Source: Geobacter sp. AOG2
Lineage (GTDB): Bacteria; Desulfobacterota; Desulfuromonadia; Geobacterales; Pseudopelobacteraceae
Length of the DNA: 64,000 nucleotides
Assembly: GCF_019972295.1 (NCBI RefSeq)
Contig: NZ_BLJA01000001.1
Coordinates: 3,193,574-3,257,573 of the forward strand
Reading direction: 5' to 3'
Made by a program: the position numbers and the translations under genes. Shown piece by piece: positions 25,753-36,684 of this stretch. The notes beneath the pieces are model-generated. The model ran no database searches. It saw only the letters and a program-made list of their open reading frames with translations, and was not told the origin of the DNA. Numbering within the stretch: the stretch's first letter is position 1; each line of letters begins with the position of its first letter.

Positions 25753-26880
25753 CTATCCCACCGTTTTTTTGAATCGTCCAACCGCCACCAGCAGCACGGT
25801 CAGCCCAATGGCCCCCAGGGCAGCCAATTCCCGCCAGAGTACCGTGATCCCCACCCCCTTGAGAAAGATGGAACGCAGGATGATCATGAAGTAACGCAGG
25901 GGATTGATCAGAGTGATGTACTGCACTGCAACCGGCATGTTGTCGATGGGGAACGAGAAGCCGGAGAGCAGCATGCAGGGAAAGATAACGAAAAAGGCGG
26001 TCATCATGGCCTGTTGCTGAGTGCTGCTGACTGTAGAGATCAAGAGCCCCGCCCCCAGAGAACTCATGAGGAATAGGCCGGTACTGAAGGCCAGCAGCCC
26101 CAGGCTCCCCCGGATGGGGATATCGAACCAGCGTACTGCCACGAAGGCAACAATGATCACATTGGCGTAACCCATCAGGATGAAGGGGATGGTCTTCCCG
26201 AGGATGAACTCCCCTTTGGTGATAGGCGTGACTATTACCTGTTCGATAGTGCCGATCTCCTTCTCCCGCACCACGGCCATGCTGGAGAGGAGCATGGTCA
26301 CCACCATAACCAGCATGGCGATGACCGCCGGTACGAAATAGACCCGGCTCTCCAGGTTGGGGTTGAACCAGGCCCGGGAGCGTAGCACCACCCCCTCCGG
26401 CCGGGCGGCAACCCCGTTGCGGGCTAGTCGGCCTGTCAGCTCTTCCGTGTTGTAGGCGCTGATGATCGAAGAGGCGTAACCCAATACGATTCCAGCCGAG
26501 TTGGCGTCGCTGCCGTCCAGAATCAGGGCCAGTGGAGCCGTACCCTCCTTCCTCAGACGTCCTTCGAAGCCGTGGTCAAAAACCAGGACCGCCCGCACCT
26601 GGCCACGATCCAGCAGGTACCGGATACGGCCCTCGTCCGTGACTCGTTCGGTGATATCGAAGTACCCGGAGCGCTGGAACCGTTCCACGATCGTCCGGCT
26701 CTCGCGGCTGTTATCCCGGTCCAGTACGGCGGTACGGCTGTTGCGCACATCGGTGTTGACCGCATAGCCGAAGACCACCACCTGGAATACCGGGAAGACG
26801 AAGATCACGAACCTAGTGCGCGGGTCCCGCAGCACCTGGATAAACTCCTTTATGAGCATGGCCTTCAGCCGTTCGAACAT
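25753..26880 (-). CDS. ABC-2 type exporter permease (distal)
   Basis: 375 residues. One N-terminal membrane segment (RFVIFVFPVFQVVVFGYAV), a large extracytoplasmic domain of about 150 residues, then five spans in the C-terminal half with the block REKEIGTIEQVIVTPI. This is the YbhS/YbhR-type drug and ion exporter layout. It is the last gene of a HlyD-ATPase-permease-permease operon. The ATG at 26880 follows AAGGGA; the open frame runs upstream into the palindromic repeat at 26896-27015, which is not part of the gene. Confidence 0.92.
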   Translation of the reverse strand: MFERLKAMLIKEFIQVLRDPRTRFVIFVFPVFQVVVFGYAVNTDVRNSRTAVLDRDNSRESRTIVERFQRSGYFDITERVTDEGRIRYLLDRGQVRAVLVFDHGFEGRLRKEGTAPLALILDGSDANSAGIVLGYASSIISAYNTEELTGRLARNGVAARPEGVVLRSRAWFNPNLESRVYFVPAVIAMLVMVVTMLLSSMAVVREKEIGTIEQVIVTPITKGEFILGKTIPFILMGYANVIIVAFVAVRWFDIPIRGSLGLLAFSTGLFLMSSLGAGLLISTVSSTQQQAMMTAFFVIFPCMLLSGFSFPIDNMPVAVQYITLINPLRYFMIILRSIFLKGVGITVLWRELAALGAIGLTVLLVAVGRFKKTVG

Positions 26881-26895
26881 GCGATGTTCCCTTGC

Positions 26896-27015
26896 AGGTT
26901 GTTGAAAAACAGCCATTTCGCCGCATCCTCGAAAACCACTTCGTGCGATGTAGCGCTGCTACGCCTTCTCGTGGTTTTCTGCGGGTGCGGCGATCTGACT
27001 ATTTTTGGACAACCT
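26896..27015. repeat. Palindromic element, family A copy 1
   Basis: 120 bases bounded by AGGTTGTTGAAAAACAG and its imperfect inverse CTATTTTTGGACAACCT. Nested inside is a second perfect inverted repeat GAAAACCAC/GTGGTTTTC and a core GTAGCGCTGCTAC, so the whole element can fold as one long hairpin. It separates the two permease genes of the ABC operon. Related copies lie at 45451-45571 and 53654-53756. Confidence 0.9.
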
Positions 27016-27079
27016 GAAAAATAAATCGATCTTTCTCCTGAAGATTCTCACCGCCAGAGTCTCTCATCCCTCAACTTTT

Positions 27080-28231
27080 TCAATCGATTTTCTTTTTGAA
27101 CTTCTTCACCGCCAAGGTCAGCACCGCCACGCCGAAGAAGGCCAGTACCAGCACCTGGGGGGCCAGTTCCCGGATACCCGCATCCTTGAGATAGATACCG
27201 CGCAGGATGTGGACGAAATGGCGCGCCGTGACCACGTTGGTGACGATCTGGATCACCTGGGGCATGTTGTCGATGGGGAACATGAACCCGGAGAGCAGGA
27301 AGGCCGGCAGCATGGTGGTCACCAGGGCGAATTGACTGGCCAGGAGTTGGCTTTTGACCAGGATGCTGATCAGTATCCCCAAGGCCAGCGCCCCCACCAA
27401 AAAAAACAGGGACAGGGCGAACAAGAGCGCCAGATTTCCTCTGAAAGGCACGCCGAAGACAAAGTATCCTACCAGCACACATAGGATCAGGTCGATGATC
27501 CCGATCATGAAGTAGGGGAGTAGTTTGCCGGCAATAATCTCTCCGCCGGAGAGCGGCGTGGCGATAAGCTGTTCCATGGTGCCGGTCTCCCATTCCCGCG
27601 CCACGGTCAGGGAGGTGAGCAGGGCCGCGATAACCATCATGATCACCGCTATCAGGCCGGGGAAGATGTAATAGCGCGACACCAGGTCGGTGTTGAACCA
27701 GACTCGGGGCCGTAGGTCCACCGGTGCTGGTGTCGGGGAGCGGCCGGCACGGTTAAGGCGTTGCACCATGATCTCGGCCGAGAAAGCACGGGCCACCGTT
27801 TCTGCATAGGCCAGCACGATGGTGGCAGTGTTGGCATCGCTGCCGTCCAGAATAGCCTGAACATCGGCCCGCCCGTGCCCCGCCAGGGTGCGGTTGAAGT
27901 CTACCGGCACCACCAGGGCGATGATGGCGCGGCGGCTGTCGATGGCGCGCTCTATCTCGCCGTAGGACGAGGCCCGCTCCACAAGCTGGAAGTAACGGGA
28001 GGAGGAGAAGTGGGTCACGAAATCCCTGCTGGCCGCCGTGTCGCTCCGGTCCCACACAGCCAGCTTAACCTTTTCGATGTCCAGATTGAGGGCGTAGCCG
28101 AACAAAAACAGCATGAGCATAGGGATGGCGAGGCCCATGATCAGGCTGCGGGGGTCGCGCATCAGGTGCAGGCTCTCTTTGCGGGCCACGGCCCAGGTCC
28201 GGCGCATTTTTATGGCGATGCGGCCAGTCAT
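27080..28231 (-). CDS. ABC-2 type exporter permease (proximal)
   Basis: 383 residues, paralogous to the permease at 25753. It has an N-terminal span (SLIMGLAIPMLMLFLFGYAL), an extracytoplasmic domain containing AILDGSDANTATIVLAYAE, then five spans preceded by REWETGTMEQLIATPL. The ATG at 28231 overlaps the ATPase stop (ATGA) behind AAGGGAGA. The two permeases probably form a heterodimer with the fused ATPase upstream. Confidence 0.93.
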   Translation of the reverse strand: MTGRIAIKMRRTWAVARKESLHLMRDPRSLIMGLAIPMLMLFLFGYALNLDIEKVKLAVWDRSDTAASRDFVTHFSSSRYFQLVERASSYGEIERAIDSRRAIIALVVPVDFNRTLAGHGRADVQAILDGSDANTATIVLAYAETVARAFSAEIMVQRLNRAGRSPTPAPVDLRPRVWFNTDLVSRYYIFPGLIAVIMMVIAALLTSLTVAREWETGTMEQLIATPLSGGEIIAGKLLPYFMIGIIDLILCVLVGYFVFGVPFRGNLALLFALSLFFLVGALALGILISILVKSQLLASQFALVTTMLPAFLLSGFMFPIDNMPQVIQIVTNVVTARHFVHILRGIYLKDAGIRELAPQVLVLAFFGVAVLTLAVKKFKKKID

Positions 28232-30156
28232 GTGTTCTCCCTTTGCAGTCGGCTCGATCCTTCGGCCCGGTCCCGCGCCTCGATCAGGGAAACAAACACA
28301 TCCTCCAGGGAGGGGAGCACCCTGCGTAAGCGCACCTGCTTGGCCAGAGGGGATGAAGCCAGGGCCGTTTCGGTGGCTGCGCCATCCTCGGTTACCACGT
28401 GGGCGCCACGACCGAACAGGGCCGCATGGCGTACGCCGGGGAGCCGCTCCAGTTCCTCCAGCAGATCCTGGGGGCGTTCGCAGGCCGCTTCCAGAACCTC
28501 TTCGGCCATGTGTCCCTGCTTCAATTCCGACGGGCTCCCCAGAGCCACCAGTTCTCCCCGATAGATCATGGCCAGGCGGTCGCAGTATTCGGCCTCGTCC
28601 ATGTAATGGGTGGTGACGAATACGGTCACGCCGCCCGCTGCCAGCCGGTTGATCAGATCCCAGAAGGAACGGCGGCTGATGGGGTCCACCCCCGAGGTTG
28701 GCTCGTCCAGGAAGATCACAGGCGGTTCGTGCAGCATGGCGCATCCCAGGGCCAGGCGCTGCTTCCAGCCGCCGGAGAGTTCGCCCGCCTTGGAATGGCG
28801 CCGCTCTTCCAATCCGGCCATGGCGATCACCCACTGCGCCCGTTGCATCAGCTTTTTAGGGGGGATGCGGTAGATACCGCCGTAAAAGGCGATATTTTCC
28901 TCCACGGTCAGGTCTTCGTACAGGGAGAATTTTTGGCTCATGTAGCCGATCCGCGTCTTGATCAGTTCAGGTTGATGCAGGACATCACAGCCGGCTACCC
29001 GTCCTTCGCCGGCACTCGGTTCCAGGATGCCGCACAGCATGCGGATGGTGGTGGATTTGCCGGCGCCGTTGGGGCCGAGGAAGCCGAAGATCTCCCCCTG
29101 GGCCACCTCCAGGTCGATGGCATTGACGGCAGTGAAGTCGCCGAAGCGGCGGGTCAGACCCCGTACCGACACGGCCGGTTCCCCGGTTACCTTTTCCAGT
29201 GGAGGTTCGGATGGGGCGGGAGAGGATGGTCCCGGTTGCTGTCCATCCGCGCCGCCGATCATAGCTACGAAGACATCCTCCAGAGTCGGTTCGACCTGCT
29301 CCAGGGCCTGCAATTCCATGCAGAACTGCCGGAACAGTTCGCGCAATTCCCGGTCGGTCTGCTCCGGCGCATCGCTGGTCAGGTGGAGCCGGTCGCCAAA
29401 CAGGGAGACGGCGAGATCGGGGCGTTCCCGCCGCAACATCTGGGACGCGGCGCGTGCATCCGGAGTTACCAGTTCCAGAACGCTCCCGCGGGTCAGTCGT
29501 CGTAGGGCGGTTGGTTTGTCACAGGCCAGCAGGCGCCCTTTGTGGATCAGGCCGACCCGGTGGCAGCGGTCCGCCTCGTCCAGGTAGGCGGTGGCCACGA
29601 AGATGGTCACCCCCTCCCGCAACAGGCCGTAGAGGATGCGCCAGAAGTCCCGGCGCGAAACCGGATCGACGCCGTTGGTCGGTTCATCCAGAAAAAGCAC
29701 CTTGGGGGTGTGGATCAGGGCGCAGGCCAGTCCCAGCTTCTGCTTCATGCCGCCGGAAAGATTGGCGGCCTTGCGGTCCCGGAACGGGGCGAGGTTGCTG
29801 AAGGCGAGCAGGTGCTCGGTCCGCTCCTGCCGTTCGCGGCGCGCCACGCCGAAGATGTCGGCGTAGAAACGGATATTCTCCGCCACGGTCAGATCGGGGT
29901 ACAGGCCGAAACGCTGACTCATGTAACCGATCTCGCCGCGCACCGGTTCAAGGTCTCGGCAGGGATAGTCCAGCACCCGGGCATCCCCGGAGCTTGGGTC
30001 CATCACGCCGGTCAGCATGCGGATGGTGGTGGTCTTGCCGGCACCGTCCGAGCCCACCAGCCCGAACAACTCCCCGGGAGCCACGGAAAGGGTCAGGCCG
30101 TCTACGGCGGTCAGGCCGCCGAAACGGCGGGTGAGCTCTGTGGCTACAACGGTCAT
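28228..30156 (-). CDS. ABC exporter ATP-binding protein with two fused nucleotide-binding domains
   Basis: 642 residues with two complete ATPase domains. Domain 1 (about 1-300) has Walker A GSDGAGKTT, signature LSGGMKQKLGLA and Walker B VLFLDEPTNGVDP. Domain 2 (about 335-640) has Walker A GPNGAGKST, signature LSGGWKQRLALG and VIFLDEPTSGVDP. This is the YbhF layout, in which one chain supplies both ATPases for two different permeases. The gap to the HlyD gene is 62 bases, and the stop overlaps the next permease by four bases. Confidence 0.95.
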   Translation of the reverse strand: MTVVATELTRRFGGLTAVDGLTLSVAPGELFGLVGSDGAGKTTTIRMLTGVMDPSSGDARVLDYPCRDLEPVRGEIGYMSQRFGLYPDLTVAENIRFYADIFGVARRERQERTEHLLAFSNLAPFRDRKAANLSGGMKQKLGLACALIHTPKVLFLDEPTNGVDPVSRRDFWRILYGLLREGVTIFVATAYLDEADRCHRVGLIHKGRLLACDKPTALRRLTRGSVLELVTPDARAASQMLRRERPDLAVSLFGDRLHLTSDAPEQTDRELRELFRQFCMELQALEQVEPTLEDVFVAMIGGADGQQPGPSSPAPSEPPLEKVTGEPAVSVRGLTRRFGDFTAVNAIDLEVAQGEIFGFLGPNGAGKSTTIRMLCGILEPSAGEGRVAGCDVLHQPELIKTRIGYMSQKFSLYEDLTVEENIAFYGGIYRIPPKKLMQRAQWVIAMAGLEERRHSKAGELSGGWKQRLALGCAMLHEPPVIFLDEPTSGVDPISRRSFWDLINRLAAGGVTVFVTTHYMDEAEYCDRLAMIYRGELVALGSPSELKQGHMAEEVLEAACERPQDLLEELERLPGVRHAALFGRGAHVVTEDGAATETALASSPLAKQVRLRRVLPSLEDVFVSLIEARDRAEGSSRLQRENT

Positions 30157-30218
30157 ATCGTTTTACCTTGCACCATAACAATCTGAAAGAGCACGGGCAT
30201 TCGATGCCGGCAGCGTGA

Positions 30219-31235
30219 TCAATGAGTGCTCCCTTGGGGCGAGCCCTTCTGACTTCCCGTCTCGATCACCGCATCGGCCGGCATGCCCGGCTTCAGTTCC
30301 ATCCTGGGGTTGGACAGGGTTATTTTGATGCGGTAGACCAGTTTGACCCGCTCCTTCTCTGTCTGGACGTTTTTAGGGGTGAATTCCGCCTCGGGCGAGA
30401 TGAAGGACACCGTCCCCTCGAAGAGGCGTCCCGGCCAAGTGTCCACGGTGACGCGTGCCCGCTGCCCAACCTTGACCCGCCCCATCTCGGATTCCGGAAT
30501 ATAGGCCCGCAGCCAGACATCGTCCATTTTTCCGATGGTGACGACCGGAGCGCCCACGGCCAACATCTCCCCCTGCTCGGCATGTTTGGCCAGAACCAGC
30601 CCGCTTAGAGGTGCAGAGAGCATGCTCTGGGAAAGGCGCGTTTCGGTCAGGGCCAACCCAGCCTCGGCTGCTTCAACTTGCGACTTTGCCTGTCGCACCG
30701 CATCCGGCCGGGGCCCGATTCGCAGTAGTTTCAGGTGCTGCTCTGCCTCACGCACCGCGGCCGCCGAGGCGTCGCGCCCGGCTCGGGCGGCATCTAGGTC
30801 CTTCTGGGGGATAACGTCACGTTTGAAGAGCGCTTCGGAGCGGATGGCATCCTTTTTCAAACGTTCCGCCTCGGCCTTCATCCGCACCAGGACCGCCTCG
30901 GCCTGGGCGATCTCCTCGCGGCGGCTACCGGCCCGCAGGTCGGCCAGGGCCGCCTGGGCCGAACGCTTTTCAGCCGCCCGGACGTTTTTGTCCTCTCTCA
31001 GTTCGTCATCCTCCAGACGCGCCACCAACTGGCCGGCTGTGACCATCTCACCCTCATCAACCAGGCGCTGGGCCAAGCGGCCACCGACCTTGAACGACAG
31101 CTCGACCGTGGTAACCTCTATTGTCCCCGAAACCTTGAGAACTCCCGTCTCTGCCGGTCTGCGGCACATGACGAGGAATGCCGTCAGGGCAAGTGCCGTG
31201 ACAATAGTGGCGCCGATAATTATCCTTTTCTGCAT
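30219..31235 (-). CDS. HlyD-family periplasmic adaptor (membrane fusion protein)
   Basis: 338 residues. An uncleaved N-terminal membrane anchor (about 5-22) is followed by a lipoyl half-motif, a long coiled-coil hairpin (about 85-180, rich in Ala, Glu, Arg and Lys) and the second lipoyl/beta-barrel part (LVLAKHAEQGEMLAVGAPVV). This matches YbhG, the adaptor of the YbhFSR exporter. It should bridge the inner-membrane transporter to an outer-membrane TolC-like channel, which is not encoded here. The ATG at 31235 follows GGGAGG. It is the first gene of the operon; no TetR-type repressor gene is next to it. Confidence 0.92.
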   Translation of the reverse strand: MQKRIIIGATIVTALALTAFLVMCRRPAETGVLKVSGTIEVTTVELSFKVGGRLAQRLVDEGEMVTAGQLVARLEDDELREDKNVRAAEKRSAQAALADLRAGSRREEIAQAEAVLVRMKAEAERLKKDAIRSEALFKRDVIPQKDLDAARAGRDASAAAVREAEQHLKLLRIGPRPDAVRQAKSQVEAAEAGLALTETRLSQSMLSAPLSGLVLAKHAEQGEMLAVGAPVVTIGKMDDVWLRAYIPESEMGRVKVGQRARVTVDTWPGRLFEGTVSFISPEAEFTPKNVQTEKERVKLVYRIKITLSNPRMELKPGMPADAVIETGSQKGSPQGSTH

Positions 31236-31288
31236 TGAGGGGCCTCCCGGGAATTGCCACACTGAGACATGTTTTTAAGTATATCACA

Positions 31289-31339
31289 GGGGCAGGCAAT
31301 GGCACTTGCCCCGTCACGGTAAAGGCGGCCACGGCCGCC
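31289..31339 (-). terminator. Tandem hairpins after the metallopeptidase gene
   Basis: Two stems lie between the metallopeptidase stop and the HlyD start: GGCGGCC/GGCCGCC (about 31325-31340) and a GGGGCA/TTGCCCC pair (about 31291-31316). The T run after the first stem on the minus strand is only three bases, so termination may be incomplete. Confidence 0.45.
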
Positions 31340-31374
31340 TCTTTTGTTATCCCGTAACCCTTGTTGCGGTGCTC

Positions 31375-33441
31375 TCACGCGGTTCGGGCCTGAATGATCC
31401 TCTTCCACCGCCGTCGTACCGGGATGTACAGGCTTGTTGCCAATAGCAATGCGACGCCCATCATCATCGGGTGGGCAACGGCCATGACAATCGGCGTCAG
31501 AAGTAACCGCGTGAGAGCGCGAAGTACCTCATGGCGGGCGATAATGCCTGCCAGTGGTGGACTGAAACGATAATAGAACGCCACAAAGGCCCGGCCGGGG
31601 GCGTTGGTCAGCAGGTAATGGTCGCGGAAGTCGCGTAACACCCGGACCTGGGGGTGAAGGTAGCTGCCGTATGCCGCTGTGGCGATGAAACAGCCACCAC
31701 CGCCGCCGGATGAGGAAGCTGTAGCCGCAGGTACGGTGACGTTTGCCACTTGCGAAGCCGGTCCAGTAAGCCCGGCCGATTTGATGGGCATTACCGAATA
31801 GTAATAGGTGTGATCCACAACAATGGCGCTGTCGACAAAGGAGGTCGCCGATACTTCATTGTAGAGGGAAAGGGATGTGGAAGAGGTCGCCGAGCGGTAT
31901 ATTTGGTAGCTTGTTGCCCCGGCGACCGCCGACCATGACAAGGTGACCGATGCCGGTGCGCTGGAAGGAGTAGCCGACTGGATTGTTGTTCCCGGCAGGG
32001 CATACGCGATTTGGGTTCCGTCGCTGCTGAATCCGGCAAAAAGGTTGTCGTTGCCGGTGGTGTTTGCAAGCAGGAGCACGACCTCGTCGGCGGTGTTGAA
32101 AGCGGGGACCGTTATGAGATTGTTGCCGGTACCGGGGATGAATGAGCTCGTGCCGGTCCCTGTCTTGCGGAAAGCGACGGCCGAAATACCGGCATCGGCG
32201 GTGAGGGTAATGGTTAATGTCGCGGGTGAAGCGGCTGGCGGCAGTATGCGGAAGAATGCGAACGAGTAGTGCGGCAAGGTTGTGGACGGCGAGGGGATAG
32301 AGGCAACCGTTATCGGGTAGGCACTGAATTCCCCTGCCATGGTTGGGGATGGAATCAGCACGGTCTCCGATTGATGGGTAGTCCAGGCACCGGTGTACAG
32401 CTTGCCGGCATAGCCGAGAAAATCCGTGCCCAGGCTTGAACCGTCCGCTTGTAACAGCGTGTCGATTATGGGCAGCATGGGGATGTCGCCCCCGGATGGC
32501 GTTGTTGTCGCCAGGCGTTCCCAGAAACTACGCACGATGCTTTGCCCGCCATGTGCTTCGGCAAGATGTCGGTTGAACAGCCAGCGGCCGTACCCGCCGC
32601 CTGTGGAGATGTTGGGGGCGATATTGAGGCTCAAGTTCGTATTCAGCAGTGATGCGCTGAGGTACGCATAAAGCTGGTTGACGCCATCGTATAATTCGTC
32701 CTCGTACCAGGTGGAGGTTGCCTCGGCATACCAGACATCAAAAAAGAAGTTGTAACCGTATTGGATGGCATGGTGATATTCGTGGGCAGCAGTGATCTGG
32801 AGGCTTTGCAGAGGAGTGTATATCAGCGGATGAAAGACGGTACTGGTGAAATCCTTGTCGATTTCGATGTAGCTTCCGTAGGCATTGGCGAAACCTGTGG
32901 AGGGTGCAGAAGAAGTTGATGTCGTTTGCCCGTATATTTTCAGCGAAGCCAGGCTGCGCAGATAGATGTTGTAGGGGGTGCCTGGCGGCGGGTGGTAGCC
33001 GTAAACGGTCATGTAGTGCGAATAAACGTTTTCGAAGGTGTCAGCCACGGTCTGAACCCATGAGGTCACGCTATAGCCGGTTGCCGGCGTGGGGACGTCG
33101 CTGCCCGATGTTGCGTAGTGGATCAGGAAGTGTCCGCTGCTGGAGAGGAGGGTTGCCTCGCCCGTCAGAGTCGGCGCGGCAAGCTGTTTGGCAAGGACCA
33201 CCTGGGTTGCCGCTTCCAATTGGCTCCAATCCCGGCTGAGCCCGTGCTTGAGCGGAGTTCCACATTGGGCGGTCCCGGCTGTTTCCGCCGTCGTGGACAG
33301 GAGCGCTTTCTCCATGGCGCTACCGGCCTGTTCGCCGAATGCGGCCAGATAATAGTCGTCAAGTTGCCCGGCATATCCCGGCAGGGTGAGGCCAAGTGCG
33401 CAAACAAGCGCGACGGCGAGCCTCCTGAGCCAGCTTTCCAT
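31375..33441 (-). CDS. Secreted MXAN_6640-like putative metallopeptidase with fibronectin-type domain and CFI-box C-terminus
   Basis: 688 residues. A signal peptide (about 1-24, ending PGYAG) precedes a catalytic region with the zinc motif HEYHH (in [14 protein letters not shown], about residue 220) and a downstream Glu in [13 protein letters not shown] fibronectin-III-like domain follows (about 480-570), then a Gly run and the [10 protein letters not shown] box. The C-terminal region continues with [20 protein letters not shown], one or two membrane segments and an Arg-rich tail (RRRWKR). This tail is the CFI-box-CTERM pattern of exported proteins in this lineage, probably a sorting or anchoring signal. 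It overlaps the stop of the small exported protein upstream by one base. Substrate unknown. Confidence 0.82.
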   Translation of the reverse strand: MESWLRRLAVALVCALGLTLPGYAGQLDDYYLAAFGEQAGSAMEKALLSTTAETAGTAQCGTPLKHGLSRDWSQLEAATQVVLAKQLAAPTLTGEATLLSSSGHFLIHYATSGSDVPTPATGYSVTSWVQTVADTFENVYSHYMTVYGYHPPPGTPYNIYLRSLASLKIYGQTTSTSSAPSTGFANAYGSYIEIDKDFTSTVFHPLIYTPLQSLQITAAHEYHHAIQYGYNFFFDVWYAEATSTWYEDELYDGVNQLYAYLSASLLNTNLSLNIAPNISTGGGYGRWLFNRHLAEAHGGQSIVRSFWERLATTTPSGGDIPMLPIIDTLLQADGSSLGTDFLGYAGKLYTGAWTTHQSETVLIPSPTMAGEFSAYPITVASIPSPSTTLPHYSFAFFRILPPAASPATLTITLTADAGISAVAFRKTGTGTSSFIPGTGNNLITVPAFNTADEVVLLLANTTGNDNLFAGFSSDGTQIAYALPGTTIQSATPSSAPASVTLSWSAVAGATSYQIYRSATSSTSLSLYNEVSATSFVDSAIVVDHTYYYSVMPIKSAGLTGPASQVANVTVPAATASSSGGGGGCFIATAAYGSYLHPQVRVLRDFRDHYLLTNAPGRAFVAFYYRFSPPLAGIIARHEVLRALTRLLLTPIVMAVAHPMMMGVALLLATSLYIPVRRRWKRIIQARTA

Positions 33442-33953
33442 CAGTCCACCATCCTTTTGCCCACGCGTAATGCAATGAGCGATGTTTGATCTTTTTCCAC
33501 GCGAACTTCCCTGGCAAGTGGCCCGTCTCCGACGACATAACGTCCCGGAGGGAGCACGGCGGTGAAATAGCCCTGTTCGTCGGTTTGCACGGTTGTTACG
33601 ACACCGTTGTTCGATGAGATGGGCAGGCGCATGGTGGGGCTGGCCAGGTATCCGGCGCCTTCGGTCAGCTTTCCGCCCGAAGTCCGGACGTAGCAGATTC
33701 CGGCCACGACACCCGTGCCTGCCGGCAGAATGGCCGCTTCGATCTTTGCGGTATGCGTCAGTATTACCGGCCGGGCACCGTCACGCACCGCCACAAAGCC
33801 CTTTCCGTCTGTTGTCTGGCCGGCGACGAAGCGGCTACCGTCGAAATGGTAATAATTCCAGGCGTCCCCCCGGCGTTTCGAGGATGCTACGGCAGCAGCG
33901 CACAGGAACAGGCAGACAACTACGGCAAGTATGAGGTTGAAACCGGCGGACAT
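33441..33953 (-). CDS. Small exported protein with carboxypeptidase-regulatory-like fold, partner of the metallopeptidase
   Basis: 170 residues. A signal peptide (about 1-24, [19 protein letters not shown]) is followed by beta-rich sequence. The C-terminal half, [20 protein letters not shown], looks like the end of a transthyretin-like or carboxypeptidase regulatory domain. Stop and start of the next gene share a base (TGATG), so the two are co-translated. It may be a chaperone, inhibitor or cell-surface partner of the peptidase; none of these is shown directly. Confidence 0.7.
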   Translation of the reverse strand: MSAGFNLILAVVVCLFLCAAAVASSKRRGDAWNYYHFDGSRFVAGQTTDGKGFVAVRDGARPVILTHTAKIEAAILPAGTGVVAGICYVRTSGGKLTEGAGYLASPTMRLPISSNNGVVTTVQTDEQGYFTAVLPPGRYVVGDGPLAREVRVEKDQTSLIALRVGKRMVD

Positions 33954-34050
33954 GGGGTGACTCCCCGGAACCTGAAATTTCGAAAAATTGAGTTATTGTG
34001 CAGCAAGTCGCGTGCACGAGTCAAACGGAATGAAGCCGGACTATCTTTGC

Positions 34051-34079
34051 TTGACAAAACAAACACATATTTATAAATT
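34051..34079 (+). promoter_or_regulatory. Sigma-70-type promoter of metK
   Basis: TTGACA at 34051-34056, a 17-base AT-rich spacer, and TAAATT at 34074-34079 (an alternative TATAAA starts at 34072). The predicted leader is about 90 bases. I looked for a SAM riboswitch in this leader and saw no convincing match. Confidence 0.65.
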
Positions 34080-34177
34080 AAGAAGTTCATTACCCACGAT
34101 TTTACCGGTTTTTCGGTTACCCGGCTCTTAAGCGCCTTGCATACAGCATCATTGACACCAGAGAGGAGTTCCGTTTC

Positions 34178-35344
<1,167 letters not shown>

Positions 35345-35396
35345 GCGTCCCAGCCGCACAGCATTGCATACATCCTGCCGAATGGATGGACAAGGC

Positions 35397-35424
35397 CGGG
35401 GCGGTTGCAAAACCGCCCCGTTTT
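35397..35424 (+). terminator. Rho-independent terminator of metK
   Basis: CGGGGCGGTT, loop GCAA, AACCGCCCCG, then TTTTG. The 10-bp perfect stem begins 53 bases after the metK stop. Confidence 0.92.
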
Positions 35425-35564
35425 GTTACCCAGTGTCCCATGCGGCCAGTCGCGGAAATTGCGAGCTTGAACTAACCGTTCGGGATACGAGCTATATCCT
35501 CGCTGTTGACAAAACGGTGGTATGGAAATTAGTATACTGCGAATATATATCAGAGGAGATTTGC

Positions 35565-36653
35565 ATGGCACAAGGGTATAAGGTAGCAGTCCTGCCGGGC
35601 GACGGCATCGGACCGGAGGTGATGGCCGAGGCGTTGCGGGTACTGGACGCCGTTGAGAAGAAATACCAGGTAACCTTCGAACGGACCCACGCCAACGTGG
35701 GCGGGGCCGGCATCGACAACGAGGGCAAAGCCCTGCCCGAGACAACGGTGAACATCTGCAAGTCCAGTGATGCCATCCTGTTTGGGTCGGTGGGGGGGCC
35801 AAAGTGGGAAACCCTGCCGCCCGACGAACAGCCGGAGCGCGGGGCGCTGCTCCCCCTGCGCAAGATCTTCGGCCTCTATGCCAACCTGCGGCCGGCCATT
35901 ATCTTCCCGTCCCTTACCGGCGCATCGTCGCTCAAGGAGGAGGTCATCGCGGGCGGTTTCAACGTCCTGGTCATTCGCGAGCTGACCGGCGGCATCTACT
36001 TCTCCCAGCCCAAGGGTATCGAGGGGAGCGGCCGGGACCGTATCGGTGTGGACACCATGCGCTACTCCGTGCCGGAGATCGAGCGCATTACCCATGTGGC
36101 CTTTCAGGCAGCCCGCAAGCGGGGCAAAAAGGTCTGTTCCATCGACAAGGCCAACGTTCTCTCCAGCTCGGTATTGTGGCGCGAGATCGTCACGACCATT
36201 GCCAGGGAGTACCCGGACGTGGAGCTGTCCCATATGTACGTGGACAACGCCGCCATGCAACTGGTGCGCTGGCCCAAACAGTTCGACGTGATCCTGTGTG
36301 AGAACATGTTCGGCGATATTCTCTCCGACGAGGCTGCCATGCTGACCGGCTCTCTGGGCATGCTGCCGTCTGCGTCCCTGGCCGAGGGCACCTTCGGCAT
36401 GTATGAGCCGTCCGGCGGCTCGGCCCCGGATATCGCCGGCCAGGGGATCGCCAACCCCATCGCCCAGATCCTTTCGGCGGGTATGATGCTTCGCTTCTCC
36501 TTCGGCATGGTCGAAGCATCCGACGCCATCGACAACGCCGTGGCCAAGATCCTGGACCAGGGTTTCCGCACCCGTGACATCTATCAGAATAAACCGGGGG
36601 AAAAACTGGTGAACACGAAAGAGATCGGCGACGCGATCATCGCGGCATTATAG
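35565..36653 (+). CDS. leuB: 3-isopropylmalate dehydrogenase
   Basis: NAD-dependent oxidative decarboxylation step of leucine synthesis. The 362-residue protein shows [11 protein letters not shown] at the start, [20 protein letters not shown] for substrate binding, and the metal-binding segment [18 protein letters not shown] (about residue 245). The real start is the ATG at 35565 behind GAGGAG; the open frame upstream back to 35274 overlaps metK and its terminator and is spurious. asd follows 31 bases later, probably on the same transcript. leuC and leuD are not in the window. Confidence 0.96.
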   Translation: MAQGYKVAVLPGDGIGPEVMAEALRVLDAVEKKYQVTFERTHANVGGAGIDNEGKALPETTVNICKSSDAILFGSVGGPKWETLPPDEQPERGALLPLRKIFGLYANLRPAIIFPSLTGASSLKEEVIAGGFNVLVIRELTGGIYFSQPKGIEGSGRDRIGVDTMRYSVPEIERITHVAFQAARKRGKKVCSIDKANVLSSSVLWREIVTTIAREYPDVELSHMYVDNAAMQLVRWPKQFDVILCENMFGDILSDEAAMLTGSLGMLPSASLAEGTFGMYEPSGGSAPDIAGQGIANPIAQILSAGMMLRFSFGMVEASDAIDNAVAKILDQGFRTRDIYQNKPGEKLVNTKEIGDAIIAAL

Positions 36654-36684
36654 AAATCCAACTCACTCGGAAAAGGAACAGACT

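Noticed and set aside
34080-34177. SAM riboswitch in the metK leader
   Set aside because: No match to SAM-I, SAM-II or SAH folds could be drawn from the leader; only short weak hairpins are present.
35497-35545. TTGACA...TATACT promoter for leuB
   Set aside because: The spacing of about 21 bases is too long for a normal sigma-70 promoter; kept only as a weak possibility.
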